Positions 43,851-52,640 of a DNA stretch of 64,000 bases are shown in pieces; within the stretch, counting starts at the first letter, position 1; the number at the start of each line of letters is the position of its first letter. Below the pieces are notes generated by a model. The model had not been told where the DNA came from. It saw nothing but the letters and a program-made list of their open reading frames with translations, and did not search any database. The translations under genes were made by a program, and so were the position numbers. The DNA comes from Pirellula sp. Its GTDB lineage: Bacteria > Planctomycetota > Planctomycetia > Pirellulales > PNKZ01. The stretch is taken from the NCBI GenBank assembly GCA_013822735.1, contig PNKZ01000002.1, forward strand, positions 434,001 to 498,000, read 5' to 3'.

Positions 43851-45821
43851 ATGGCACGTCGACTCGTTTTCGCACTCCTACTGCCGGCGTTGCTGCCGGC
43901 ATGGTCCGGTTGTTCGGCTGAGAAGAATGACGGAGCAAGTCCTACTTCCGCCGCCGTGGCGCCGTCTGCTTCAACACCGTCCGGCACCTCGGCGAGCGCC
44001 TCGGCTCCGGCGGCTCCCGAAGAGCCCGAGCTCCCGCCGTTCGTAAAGCCCGCACTCGCGGATATCGAGGCCAAGGCAAATTGGCAACCGATGCCGGTGC
44101 TCGACGCGCTCAAGCTCCTCGAAGAGCAATTGAAGAAAGAGCCAAAGCTTGCGACCGTCAAAGAAGCGCTCGCGCTCAAGAACGACTCCGACGAAAATAA
44201 TCGCAAAATCCTCAGTGCCTTGGGTCGGCTGCCGACCTCGCCGGCCGATGTAAACTGGGACGCCACGATCTCGCGGCATTTGCTCGGCGACATCAAGAGC
44301 ACGAACGCCGTCTTGCAGAGTTCGGTGGAAGAGGGAGATCTCTACGCGCTCACCGGCTTCGGCCTGTTTACGTTCGACTGGGATCTCAACGCGTTTGCCG
44401 ATAAGGGAGTCGTGAAGTCCTGGGAGTCGTCGGCCGACCACCTGATGGATAAGGTCGTCATCCGCGACGACCTCACCTGGTCGGACGGCAAGCCCATCAC
44501 GGCGCACGACATCGTCTTCTCCTATGAAACGATCATGAACCCGAAAGTGCCGGTGCCTGCCGTGCGCTCGGGCACCGATAAGATTCGGGCGGTCGTCGCT
44601 TACGACGATCACACGCTTGTTTACTTCCACAAGGAAGCGTTGGCCTCGAACGTTTGGAATCTCAATTTTCCCGTGATTCCGAAGCATATCTACGAGAAGT
44701 CGTTGCCGGAGGATCTCACGCTGGCGAAGAGTCCTTACCATCAGCAACAAGACGAGAACCCCGTGACCGGCGGGCCTTATACGATTTCGCGCCGCGTGCG
44801 CGGACAGGAAATCGTGGTCGAACGCCGCGAGAGCTACTACATGTACAAGGGGAAGCAGGTCCGCGATAAGCCGTACTTCAAAACGATTCGGCTCACGGTC
44901 GTGCAAGACCCCAACGTGGCTCTGCTCGCGCTGAAGAAGGGGGACCTCGACGAACTGCAGATCATGCCGGAGCAGTGGACCACGCAGACCACCGACGACG
45001 ATTTCTATCGCCGTAATACGAAAGCCCGCGGGGTGGAGTGGCTCTATTTTTATTTTGGCTACAACATGCAGACGCCGTTTTTCAGCGACGTGCGCGTGCG
45101 AAAGGCGATGTCGTATGCGATGGATCATGACGAAATGCTGAACAAGCTTTCGTACGGGCTTTATGAACCGTCGAACGGCATCTTTCACCACACGGCCTGG
45201 ATGTATCCCAAAGATGCCGCACCCGCCTACAAGCAAGACTTGGACAAGGCGGAAGAACTGCTCGACGAAGCAGGCTGGACCGATTCCGACGGCGACGGCA
45301 TCCGCGACAAGGAGATCAACGGCAAGCGGGTGAAGTTTGAATTTACGATGCTCTGCGCGCCGATTCCGCTGCGCATTGCCACCTGCACCTTGATGAAGGA
45401 GTGCCTCGAAAGAATCGGAGTGCTTTGCAACGTTCGGCCGGTGGAACGAACGGTGTTGCAGCAACGACTGCTCGATCACGAATACGAAGCGTCGTTCGGC
45501 GGCTGGGGGACCGGCGCCGATCCGAGCACGCTCAAGAACATTTTCAAGACCGGCGAGCAGCGCAACTTCGGGTTCTACGCCAATCCCGAAGTAGACCGAT
45601 TGCTCGAGGAAGGGGAGAAGGAATTCGATCGTTCGAAGCAAGCGGAGATCTATGGGAAAATGCACAAGATCATCTACGACGATCAGCCGTACACGTTCCT
45701 CTACGTGCAAAGTTCGTTCTACGCGTTCAACAAGGAATTGCGGGGATTCCGCTTCAGCCCGCGCGGACCGTTTCACTACAGTCCCGGCTTTAGCGGAATG
45801 TGGCGAGCCGCCGCCCAGTAA
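43851..45821 (+). CDS. Peptide/oligopeptide ABC transporter substrate-binding lipoprotein
   Basis: This 656-residue protein carries a lipoprotein-like leader (hydrophobic to Trp-Ser-Gly, Cys21) and a low-complexity Ser/Ala/Pro linker (~25-65). The SBP_bac_5 fold follows: YALTGFGLFTFDW and DDLTWSDGKPITAHDIVFS, which is a family hallmark, then GPYTISRRVRGQEIVVERRE, ARGVEWLYFYFGYNM and the C-terminal EKEFDRSKQAEIYGKMHKI. It would capture peptides or related solutes outside the inner membrane. The extra ~100 N-terminal residues before the fold are unusual. It is followed by two permease genes, spaced 22 and 24 bases. Confidence 0.92.
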   Translation: MARRLVFALLLPALLPAWSGCSAEKNDGASPTSAAVAPSASTPSGTSASASAPAAPEEPELPPFVKPALADIEAKANWQPMPVLDALKLLEEQLKKEPKLATVKEALALKNDSDENNRKILSALGRLPTSPADVNWDATISRHLLGDIKSTNAVLQSSVEEGDLYALTGFGLFTFDWDLNAFADKGVVKSWESSADHLMDKVVIRDDLTWSDGKPITAHDIVFSYETIMNPKVPVPAVRSGTDKIRAVVAYDDHTLVYFHKEALASNVWNLNFPVIPKHIYEKSLPEDLTLAKSPYHQQQDENPVTGGPYTISRRVRGQEIVVERRESYYMYKGKQVRDKPYFKTIRLTVVQDPNVALLALKKGDLDELQIMPEQWTTQTTDDDFYRRNTKARGVEWLYFYFGYNMQTPFFSDVRVRKAMSYAMDHDEMLNKLSYGLYEPSNGIFHHTAWMYPKDAAPAYKQDLDKAEELLDEAGWTDSDGDGIRDKEINGKRVKFEFTMLCAPIPLRIATCTLMKECLERIGVLCNVRPVERTVLQQRLLDHEYEASFGGWGTGADPSTLKNIFKTGEQRNFGFYANPEVDRLLEEGEKEFDRSKQAEIYGKMHKIIYDDQPYTFLYVQSSFYAFNKELRGFRFSPRGPFHYSPGFSGMWRAAAQ

Positions 45822-45843
45822 GGCCTGAGACTTTCCGCCGCGC

Positions 45844-46821
45844 ATGGCAAATTACATTTTCCGCCGCTTGATGTTGGCGTGTCTCACGCTGCTTTGCGTG
45901 ACCGTGTTGGTCTTCGGGCTCATGCGCGCCATGCCGGGCTCGCCGCTGACGCTCAATTTGGAAGACACGAGCCGGCAACTGCGTAAAGAAGATATCGAGC
46001 AGCTGAAGGAACAGTACGGGCTGAATAAGCCTTGGTACGTGGCCTACGTTCATTGGCTCGGCGATCTGGCGACGGGCGATCTCGGAGACTCTTTCTTGAC
46101 GAACAAGGACGTAACGCTCGTGATCGGCGAACGGATCGGGCCGACGCTTCTGCTCTCGCTCACGTCGATGTTGCTGACTTACGTGCTCTCCATGCCGATG
46201 GGGCTCTATTCCTCCGTACGGCACGGCAAGTACGACGAACGTACGCTCAGCACGATTCTCTACATGCTCTATTCGTTGCCGTCGTTCGTCACGGCGCTGT
46301 TGCTGCAGTCGTATCTGAGTTATCGGCTCGGCTGGTTTCCGCTGAAGGGAATGTACGACAGCCTGCTCTTTCCGCAGATGTCGATTCCGGAAAAGGTTAT
46401 GCACGTTGCCTGGCACTGCGTACTGCCGGTGTTTTGCTACACGTACGCAAGTTGGGCCTACTACAGCCGGTTTATTCGGGCCAATATGGCCGAAGCATTG
46501 CAGCAAGACTATGTGCGCACGGCACGTGCCAAAGGCGTGGGGCCGTTGCGGGTCGTCATGCGTCACGCTTTTCGCAATACGATGATTCCGATGGCCACGT
46601 TGATCGGCCTCTCATTTCCGGCCCTCCTGAGCGGCTCGGTGATTCTCGAACGCATTTTCACCTGGCCCGGCATGGGGCAATTGTTCTTCGAGTCGATTCT
46701 CAATCAAGACTACAACGTCATCATGGGGCTCACGCTCGTCTTTAGCATCATGACGCTGCTCGGCACGCTCTTGGCCGACATCATGTACGCGATCGTCGAC
46801 CCGCGTATTTCCTATCATTAA
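45844..46821 (+). CDS. Peptide ABC transporter permease, DppB/OppB-type
   Basis: The product has 325 residues. Six hydrophobic helices are seen, the first at ~8-30 (RLMLACLTLLCVTVLVFGLM) and a last around 290-312. The cytosolic EAA-type loop that contacts the ATPase is YVRTARAKGVGPLRVV (residues ~219-234), with the invariant Gly. The sequence resembles the first permease of peptide importers. It starts at the ATG at 45844, 22 bases after the binding protein, and the second permease follows by 24 bases. Confidence 0.93.
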   Translation: MANYIFRRLMLACLTLLCVTVLVFGLMRAMPGSPLTLNLEDTSRQLRKEDIEQLKEQYGLNKPWYVAYVHWLGDLATGDLGDSFLTNKDVTLVIGERIGPTLLLSLTSMLLTYVLSMPMGLYSSVRHGKYDERTLSTILYMLYSLPSFVTALLLQSYLSYRLGWFPLKGMYDSLLFPQMSIPEKVMHVAWHCVLPVFCYTYASWAYYSRFIRANMAEALQQDYVRTARAKGVGPLRVVMRHAFRNTMIPMATLIGLSFPALLSGSVILERIFTWPGMGQLFFESILNQDYNVIMGLTLVFSIMTLLGTLLADIMYAIVDPRISYH

Positions 46822-46845
46822 TCGCACCTTCGAGCCGCGCATTCC

Positions 46846-47973
46846 GTGATCGATCCCGCATTGCAACCGACGCTCGCTCCCGCCGAACCGACGGCCGAAG
46901 AATCCGCGTCGGCCCACGTTTCTCGCGGGTTTTGGGGCGAGGCCTGGGTCCGGTTTCGCAAGGCCAAGCTCTCGATGCTCGCGCTCCTATTTGTCGCCGG
47001 GCTCACGCTCATCGCCCTGCTCGCTCCGGCGATTGCGGGTACCAAGCCGATTGTCTGCCGCTATAAGGGCGCGATCTACTTTCCTTGCCTCGGCTACTTC
47101 GTGCGGAGTTGGGAAAACCCGGTCTTTGTAAACGACAAGTTCCGGCTCGTTTATCCCGAGAATCTCAAGAAGAAAGATCCCGAGAGTTGGGCCGTTTGGC
47201 CGCTCGTGTATCAGGACCCTTACCGGCGCGTGCGGGCCGACGAATGGCCGGGCCAGCCCGAGAACCTCACGGGCGACAAAGGGGTGCCGAGTCGCGTGAA
47301 TCTGTTCGGCACCGATCAACGCGGCGTCGACGTCTTTGCCCAAATGGTGCACGGCACCACGATCGCACTGCTGGTCGGCTTCGTGTCGATGAGCATTGCG
47401 TCGGTAATCGGAGTGACGTTCGGCGCGCTGGCCGGCTATCTGGGCGGTTGGGTCGATACGCTGCTGAGCCGGCTGATCGAGGTTGTGCAATGCATCCCGA
47501 CGCTCATTCTGATCCTCGCCGCCATGGCGCTGCTCGAAAAGCCCAACATCTGGCACATGATGGTGATCATCGGCCTCACCGGATGGACGAGCATCGCGCG
47601 CTTGGCCCGCGCCGAGTTCTTGAAACTCAAGCAGGCCGATTTTGTCGTCGCCGCGGAAGCGCTGGGCGCAGGCCGAATGCGGATCATGTTTCGGCACATC
47701 CTACCGAACGCGTTGGCTCCGGTGCTCGTGCCGGTGACCTTCGGCATTGCGTCGGCCATTTTGATTGAAACGTCGCTGAGCTTTCTCGGCTTCGGATCGC
47801 CGCCGCCGAATCCGAGTTGGGGCGCCGTGCTGGATTCGGGCCGCAACAATTTGGCGATGTGGTGGCTCGTGGTGTTTCCCGGCGGGGCCATTTTCTTAGC
47901 CGTGCTGGCCTACAATCTCATCGGCGAAGGGCTGCAAGAAGCGACGGATCCGCGCCTTCGCGGCGGGCGATAA
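46846..47973 (+). CDS. Peptide ABC transporter permease, DppC/OppC-type with large periplasmic insert
   Basis: The product has 375 residues and begins at GTG (46846). After the first hydrophobic helix (~44-64) comes a soluble insert (~75-150) with LFGTDQRGVDVFAQMVHG, characteristic of the YejE/OppC permease type. Five more helices follow. The EAA-loop VAAEALGAGRMRIMFRHILP (~266-285) includes the conserved Gly and the ATPase-contact residues. No ATPase gene follows in the window; the next gene, 147 bases on, is a GNAT acetyltransferase, so the transporter must borrow or share ATPases encoded elsewhere. Confidence 0.92.
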   Translation: MIDPALQPTLAPAEPTAEESASAHVSRGFWGEAWVRFRKAKLSMLALLFVAGLTLIALLAPAIAGTKPIVCRYKGAIYFPCLGYFVRSWENPVFVNDKFRLVYPENLKKKDPESWAVWPLVYQDPYRRVRADEWPGQPENLTGDKGVPSRVNLFGTDQRGVDVFAQMVHGTTIALLVGFVSMSIASVIGVTFGALAGYLGGWVDTLLSRLIEVVQCIPTLILILAAMALLEKPNIWHMMVIIGLTGWTSIARLARAEFLKLKQADFVVAAEALGAGRMRIMFRHILPNALAPVLVPVTFGIASAILIETSLSFLGFGSPPPNPSWGAVLDSGRNNLAMWWLVVFPGGAIFLAVLAYNLIGEGLQEATDPRLRGGR

Positions 47974-48120
47974 ATTGCACGCATTGTAGCGGTGCGGCGC
48001 GGTCCCCTTGCGTTTTCGTTGCGGCAGTCTCTAATCTAAAGCCGTTCGGCGGATTCCCCTGCGGTCCGGCCGTAATGAACGCTTTTTCGCCGTCGCACCT
48101 CGAGCCCCGCTGCCCGGTTG

Positions 48121-48762
48121 ATGTCCGCTAACCACGTGCTTTCGTTCCGCTTCGCCGAGCTTGCCGATGCCAAGGCTTTGGCTCGGATCGAGTCGGAAAG
48201 CTGGCCGGAACCTCTGGCCGCGTCGGAGGAACAATGGCACGAGCGGCTTCTGTTATTTCCGCAAGGGCAGCTCGTGGCCGTGTTCGACGGCGAGCCCGCC
48301 GCCGTGGCTTCCGCGCAGCGGATCACCGAGTCGTTTCTGCACGCCGGGCCGGTCACCTACGATCGGATTACCGCCGGCGGAACGTTTCGCGGATCACACG
48401 ATGATGCGGGCGAGATCTATCAGCTGGTCGCAGTCGGAGCGGGCGCGGCCTTGCGCGGCTTCGGCATCGGCCGACGGCTGATCGATCGGCAAATCGAATA
48501 TGCCCGTAGCCTGCCCGGCGTGCGGCGGATCGTCGGCATCACGCGGCCGGCCCGTTACTATCGCCATCCGGAAATGGCTATCGACGCTTACGTTGCATTG
48601 CGTAACAAAACCGGCCGCCGCTTCGACCCGGTGCTGGAGTTTCATCTCGGCTCCGGGGCGAGCCTGATCTCGACGCACGATGCGTTCCGTCCCGACGATT
48701 CGGAATCGCGCGGCTACGGCGTGTTGATCGAGTACCCTGCGCACAACGGCAAACAGGCTTAG
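48121..48762 (+). CDS. GNAT-family N-acetyltransferase
   Basis: The product has 213 residues and a GNAT fold. Strands with LVAVFDGEPAAVASAQ (~55-70) are followed by the acetyl-CoA-binding segment LVAVGAGAALRGFGIGRRLID (~102-122, the Q/RxxGxG/A pattern as RGFGIG). It transfers acetyl from acetyl-CoA to an unknown amine. The start is the ATG at 48121; the frame also opens at a TTG three bases earlier. Its TAG stop shares four bases (48759-48762) with the TAA stop of the convergent MnmE-like gene. Confidence 0.8.
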   Translation: MSANHVLSFRFAELADAKALARIESESWPEPLAASEEQWHERLLLFPQGQLVAVFDGEPAAVASAQRITESFLHAGPVTYDRITAGGTFRGSHDDAGEIYQLVAVGAGAALRGFGIGRRLIDRQIEYARSLPGVRRIVGITRPARYYRHPEMAIDAYVALRNKTGRRFDPVLEFHLGSGASLISTHDAFRPDDSESRGYGVLIEYPAHNGKQA

Positions 48763-49949
48763 AGCTGCCCTAACGCCTTCACGGCTTGGTCGGCGTCCCC
48801 TTTCCGGATCGCGTCGCCGGAGTCGCCGAGCAGCCTGACCTGACGTAGCGTAAACGGCACGGCCGCACTCGCCGGGATGGTGACTGGGACGAGCCGCCGC
48901 ACGACAGCGTGCATAAGTTGCTCCCGTCCCATGCCCGTGAGAGCGCTTACGGGTAGTCCGTCCGGTCGTGGTTGCGCGGTCGCGTCGCATTTTTCACACG
49001 GCGGGCGATCCGCCTTGTTGAAGACGACGATGGCCTGCGGGTGGGCGTTAAGTAGCGCAACCTCGGCCGTCGTCCAAGCCGCCGACCGGTCGAATACGAG
49101 CACAATCAGATCGGCCTCGCGTTTGCGTGCCGCGGCTGCTTGAATGCCGGACGCTTCCAACGCATCCGTCGATTCGCGCACGCCTGCGGTGTCGGAGAGT
49201 TCCACGGCGACACCGTCAAAGACGGCATGCGATGTCACGACGTCGCGCGTCGTGCCGGGTTGGTCGAAGACGAGCGCGCGATCGTGACCGACCAACGCGT
49301 TCAGTAGGCTGCTTTTTCCGACATTCGGCGGTCCGGCCAGCACGACGCGATAGGGCTCCGTAAGGCGTAGCCCGACGGTTGAGTGCGCAAGAAGTACATC
49401 GATGCGGCGCATGGCGGCCTCCATCGCGCCGTTGGCGAGCAACAGTCGGAGTTGGTCAACTTCTCGGCGCAAAGCGCCGGAGTATTGGTCGAGCAGGATC
49501 GACGCGGCCCGACTCGTGGAAGCTTTCGTTAATGCTTCCGCGGCTTCGACGACGATTGCGTCGCCTTCCAGCGAGCGCAGTAGTTCCATTGCCGACACGA
49601 TGCGGCAACCGGCCGACGCCAGCGATTCGCACACTGCCGACGTTGCTGCGGTTCCTCCGTGGCAATGAATCTCGACGTCGTCCGCGGCCCGGCGACAGAC
49701 GACAAGCTCCTCCCCTGCTCCGTTAGTCGTGCCCCGCCCTTCGGCGATCCAACGACCAAACACGATGCGTCCTGTTTCAAACTCGGCGAGCTTGCGGCCC
49801 GATGCGGCTTGGAAGTACTGTTCGCAGGCGGCAGTCGCACCCGAACCGACGACGCGTACCACCGCGACTGCGCCGCGTGCGGCAGGCGTGAGCACGGCGG
49901 CGATCGGCGAATGGCTCAGCGGAGCGTCCACAAACGCATCGGTCTCCAC
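48759..49949 (-). CDS. MnmE-like tRNA-modification GTPase lacking the C-terminal Cys motif
   Basis: The product has 396 residues, about 50 fewer than typical MnmE. The N-terminal tetrahydrofolate-binding domain (~15-125) begins SPIAAVLTPAARGAVAVVR, with EIHCHGG conserved. The helical domain follows, and the GTPase inserted in it has G1 GPPNVGKSS, G2 DQPGTTRD, G3 DTAG and G4 NKAD. The protein ends AVKALGQL, where standard MnmE continues for about 20 residues with LLDxIF and a final CxGK; that Cys is required for tRNA wobble-uridine modification in E. coli. The GTPase part is intact. It is adjacent to and 6 bases downstream of coaX. The name mnmE is withheld because activity is in doubt. Confidence 0.85.
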   Translation of the reverse strand: METDAFVDAPLSHSPIAAVLTPAARGAVAVVRVVGSGATAACEQYFQAASGRKLAEFETGRIVFGRWIAEGRGTTNGAGEELVVCRRAADDVEIHCHGGTAATSAVCESLASAGCRIVSAMELLRSLEGDAIVVEAAEALTKASTSRAASILLDQYSGALRREVDQLRLLLANGAMEAAMRRIDVLLAHSTVGLRLTEPYRVVLAGPPNVGKSSLLNALVGHDRALVFDQPGTTRDVVTSHAVFDGVAVELSDTAGVRESTDALEASGIQAAAARKREADLIVLVFDRSAAWTTAEVALLNAHPQAIVVFNKADRPPCEKCDATAQPRPDGLPVSALTGMGREQLMHAVVRRLVPVTIPASAAVPFTLRQVRLLGDSGDAIRKGDADQAVKALGQL

Positions 49950-49955
49950 AGAAAG

Positions 49956-50756
49956 TTACTTCGCCGCGGCCGCGGCCAGCGCAACGCCCGCGAGCACCAG
50001 ATGCGGTTCGTAACGGGCATGGCCGGGCAAGAGCTTGGCTACGCTCGGTGCGGCGCCGCCGGTGAGCATAATGAGCGGATCGCCGCCGATTTGAGCCGTA
50101 TACAACTCGATCAGTTGCTTGATGCCCCCGACCGCGCCCCAATAGAGCCCGCTGGTCATGGCCGCGAGCGTGGCGTCGCCGACGGCGGGCGGCGGTTCGG
50201 AAAGGCTTTGCATGTCGATGAGCGGCAACAAGTCCGTGAACTGATGCATCGCTCGAGCCGACATGCCGATGCCCGGCAGAATGGCTCCGCCGAGGAAGTC
50301 CCCGGCATTCGACACCAAGTTCACGGTAATTGCGGTGCCGACATGCACCACGACGGCCCCCTGCCCCACCGCGCGCAACTTATTTGCCGCGAGGGCTCCG
50401 AGCAAGCGATCGACGCCGACCATGTCGGGTCGGGGTAATTGAATCGTCAGCGGTAGGTCTTGCGACGTGACGAGCGTAATCCGGCTCGCGCCGCGCTCCC
50501 GCAATTGATCGACAAACAGCGAAGTCGTTTGGCGCTGGACGCTGGCGATCCACCAGACGAACTCACCGGCAGGCTGATTTCCGCAGAGACGATCAAGTTC
50601 GTCCCACGCACCTGCCGCCGGGTCGATCGTTGCGGAATCGGTCGGCTGCGGCAACTCTGCCGCTTCCGCCGCCGGAGGCGCGTTGAACCGGCCGCATTTC
50701 ACGCGGCTGTTGCCGATGTCGACGGCGATCAACGGGAACACGCCGGGAGCGTTCAT
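49956..50756 (-). CDS. coaX: Type III pantothenate kinase-like protein (CoaX family)
   Basis: This 266-residue ASKHA-fold protein has an N-terminal VDIGNSRVKCG (12-22), GVDRLLGALAAN (~108-119) and GGAAPSV near the C-terminus, all CoaX signatures. CoaX phosphorylates pantothenate as the first step to CoA, independently of feedback by CoA. The central motif usually written DxGTAxTxD reads HVGTAITVN here, so the Asp believed to be the catalytic base is His, and the second Asp is Asn. This casts doubt on activity, or the enzyme has shifted function. Its start overlaps the obg stop by 4 bases. Confidence 0.8.
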   Translation of the reverse strand: MNAPGVFPLIAVDIGNSRVKCGRFNAPPAAEAAELPQPTDSATIDPAAGAWDELDRLCGNQPAGEFVWWIASVQRQTTSLFVDQLRERGASRITLVTSQDLPLTIQLPRPDMVGVDRLLGALAANKLRAVGQGAVVVHVGTAITVNLVSNAGDFLGGAILPGIGMSARAMHQFTDLLPLIDMQSLSEPPPAVGDATLAAMTSGLYWGAVGGIKQLIELYTAQIGGDPLIMLTGGAAPSVAKLLPGHARYEPHLVLAGVALAAAAAK

Positions 50757-51862
50757 GGCGTGGGAATTGCCGCTTCGTCGCTCGGTGCTGCAACCGGTTC
50801 CGGAGCGGGTGCCGCAACGACGGCGGCCTTGGCAGCCTGGCGCGCGGCCCGCTCTTCCGCTTCCTCGCGTGCTTGTCGTTGCTCGTCGAGTTTGTCGGTA
50901 ACGATTTGTAGTAGCTTGTTGAGCCCTTCGCCCGTCACGGCCGAGATCGGCGTGATGATATTGCCGGCCGCTTCGCGCAGCTTCTCAAACACTTCATCGG
51001 CGCCCGGCAACTCGCATTTACTCATCACGACGATTTCCGGCCGCTCGCCAAGTTCGGCGGAGTAGAGCTTGAGCTCTTGGCGAATGTTGCGGTAGTTGGA
51101 GATCGGGTCGCTGGCATCGGCCGGAAACGGTTCGACGAGATGTACGAGCAATCCGGCCCGTTCGACATGCCGCAGGAATTCATGGCCGAGGCCGACGCCT
51201 TCGTGCGCGCCTTCGATGAGCCCTGGAATATCGGCCATGACGAACTGACGTTCTTGGCCGACGCTCACAATGCCGAGGTTCGGGAACTTGGTCGTAAACG
51301 GATAGTCGGCAATTTCCGGCCGGGCCCGCGAGAGCCGGCTGAGGAGCGTGCTCTTTCCGGCGTTGGGCAAGCCGATCAAGCCGACGTCGGCAATGACCTT
51401 GAGCTCGAACTTGAGTTCGCGAATCTCGGCGTCTTCGCCGGGGGTGAATTGACGCGGGGCGCGATTCGTCGACGACTTGAAGCGCGCGTTGCCTTTGCCC
51501 CCTTTGCCCCCCTTGGCGGCCACGAGCGTGTCGCCCGGCTTCGCGAGGTCCTTGAGCACGAATCCGCGCGAGTCGTAGACGATGGTCCCCGGCGGAACGA
51601 GCAACGTTACATCTTGGCCGTTGCGTCCATGGCAGTCGGCTCCGCGACCAGGTTCGCCTGCCGTAGCCGTCCAGTTGCGCTTATGCGCCAATAGCGCGAG
51701 ACTGTCGACTCCAGGCTGCGCAATGACGATCACGCTGCCGCCGTCGCCGCCGTCGCCGCCGTCGGGCCCGCCGCGAGGAATGAACTTCTCGCGACGAAAG
51801 CTCACAGCTCCGTTGCCGCCTTTGCCGGAGTGAACGCTGATGGTGACGCGATCGACGAACAT
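50753..51862 (-). CDS. obg: Ribosome-assembly GTPase Obg/CgtA
   Basis: The product has 369 residues. The Gly-rich Obg domain (1-160) includes VHSGKGGNGAVSFRREKF and GGPDGGDGGDGGSV, the typical six-stranded glycine helices. The GTPase follows with GLPNAGKST (G1), FTTKFPNLG (G2 region) and DIPGLIEGA (G3), then SKCELP as a diverged G4. The C-terminal tail (~335-369) is Ala/Glu/Pro-rich with no OCT domain. Obg binds the 50S subunit and couples ribosome maturation to (p)ppGpp and growth. It starts 233 bases after the rpmA stop, with a terminator in between; its last 4 bases overlap the coaX ATG. Confidence 0.95.
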   Translation of the reverse strand: MFVDRVTISVHSGKGGNGAVSFRREKFIPRGGPDGGDGGDGGSVIVIAQPGVDSLALLAHKRNWTATAGEPGRGADCHGRNGQDVTLLVPPGTIVYDSRGFVLKDLAKPGDTLVAAKGGKGGKGNARFKSSTNRAPRQFTPGEDAEIRELKFELKVIADVGLIGLPNAGKSTLLSRLSRARPEIADYPFTTKFPNLGIVSVGQERQFVMADIPGLIEGAHEGVGLGHEFLRHVERAGLLVHLVEPFPADASDPISNYRNIRQELKLYSAELGERPEIVVMSKCELPGADEVFEKLREAAGNIITPISAVTGEGLNKLLQIVTDKLDEQRQAREEAEERAARQAAKAAVVAAPAPEPVAAPSDEAAIPTP

Positions 51863-51967
51863 GAGAACACCTTGCTGAGCGAGCGCTGGGCAAACACTCG
51901 CATGCTTGGCAACGGGGCGCTATCGAGAAAAGCTACAGACCTTGAAATGAACGCTCATAAATAAACA

Positions 51968-52016
51968 TAGCCGCGACTCGGCGGGGAGCAACAAGCGCTC
52001 CCTCGCGACGCGGCTA
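51968..52016 (-). terminator. Hairpin terminator downstream of rpmA
   Basis: Outer 8-bp stem tagccgcg (51968-51975) pairs with cgcggcta (52009-52016), and an inner gggagc/gctccc stem lies inside. On the minus strand it is followed by tgtttatttatg. It sits between rpmA and obg, so rpmA may be transcribed apart from obg. A second stem (52045-52053 with 52074-52082, cgccgagcg) lies closer to the rpmA stop. Confidence 0.6.
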
Positions 52017-52095
52017 CTAAAACAAGCAAAACGGCCGATCATGGCGCCGAGCGAGAGTTCTTAAGGAACAACACGCTCGGCGACTCGCCCCGTAC

Positions 52096-52356
52096 TTAGA
52101 CGGCGGCGGCGACCGGAGTGACGACGTTGATCCGGCGTCCGCCGCGATCGAATTCGACGACGCCTTCAATCAACGCAAAGAGCGTGTAATCCGTCCCTTG
52201 CCCGACGCCCTTGCCGGCGTGGAACTTCGTTCCTACCTGACGCACCAGGATGTTGCCGGGGAACACCTTCTGTCCGCCGAAGCGCTTAACGCCGCGCCGC
52301 TGCGGATTCGAGTCACGACCGTTGCTGCTGGAACCTTGGCCCTTTTTATGTGCCAT
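52096..52356 (-). CDS. rpmA: 50S ribosomal protein L27
   Basis: The product has 86 residues, the normal L27 length. The start [16 protein letters not shown] is the conserved L27 N-terminus that reaches the peptidyl-transferase centre, followed by [19 protein letters not shown] and [15 protein letters not shown]. No N-terminal extension requiring cleavage is present. rplU (L21), which usually precedes rpmA, is not found in the 284 bases upstream or elsewhere in the window. Confidence 0.97.
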   Translation of the reverse strand: MAHKKGQGSSSNGRDSNPQRRGVKRFGGQKVFPGNILVRQVGTKFHAGKGVGQGTDYTLFALIEGVVEFDRGGRRINVVTPVAAAV

Positions 52357-52640
52357 GACGAAAGTCTCCCGTGTCGGTCCGCCGGCATTGGTGGCGGAAC
52401 ATGGTGTAGTGCGCTGGTTGGTTTGATCGGTTTCTTGCGAAAGCGGCGTCTGATTGCAGCTTTATCGGCCTTTAGTGGCCCGCTGCATCGCCGAAGTCGG
52501 TCCGTTAACTGCGCAACTCTTGGGGAGTCGCACTTGCGCGGCGATTCTGAAAGTACTTCAAAAACCGCACGGCCGACCGATCACGGCGTTCCCGCCGCTC
52601 CGGCAGGATGTCCCCGCCTTGCGGCCGGGAATCCTATTTT

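Noticed and set aside
43971-45845. 624-codon minus-strand frame opposite the peptide-binding protein
   Set aside because: The translation has no family features and the plus strand encodes a complete SBP_bac_5 protein.
52357-52640. rplU (L21) upstream of rpmA
   Set aside because: No frame with L21 features occurs on the minus strand in this gap, so rplU must be elsewhere.
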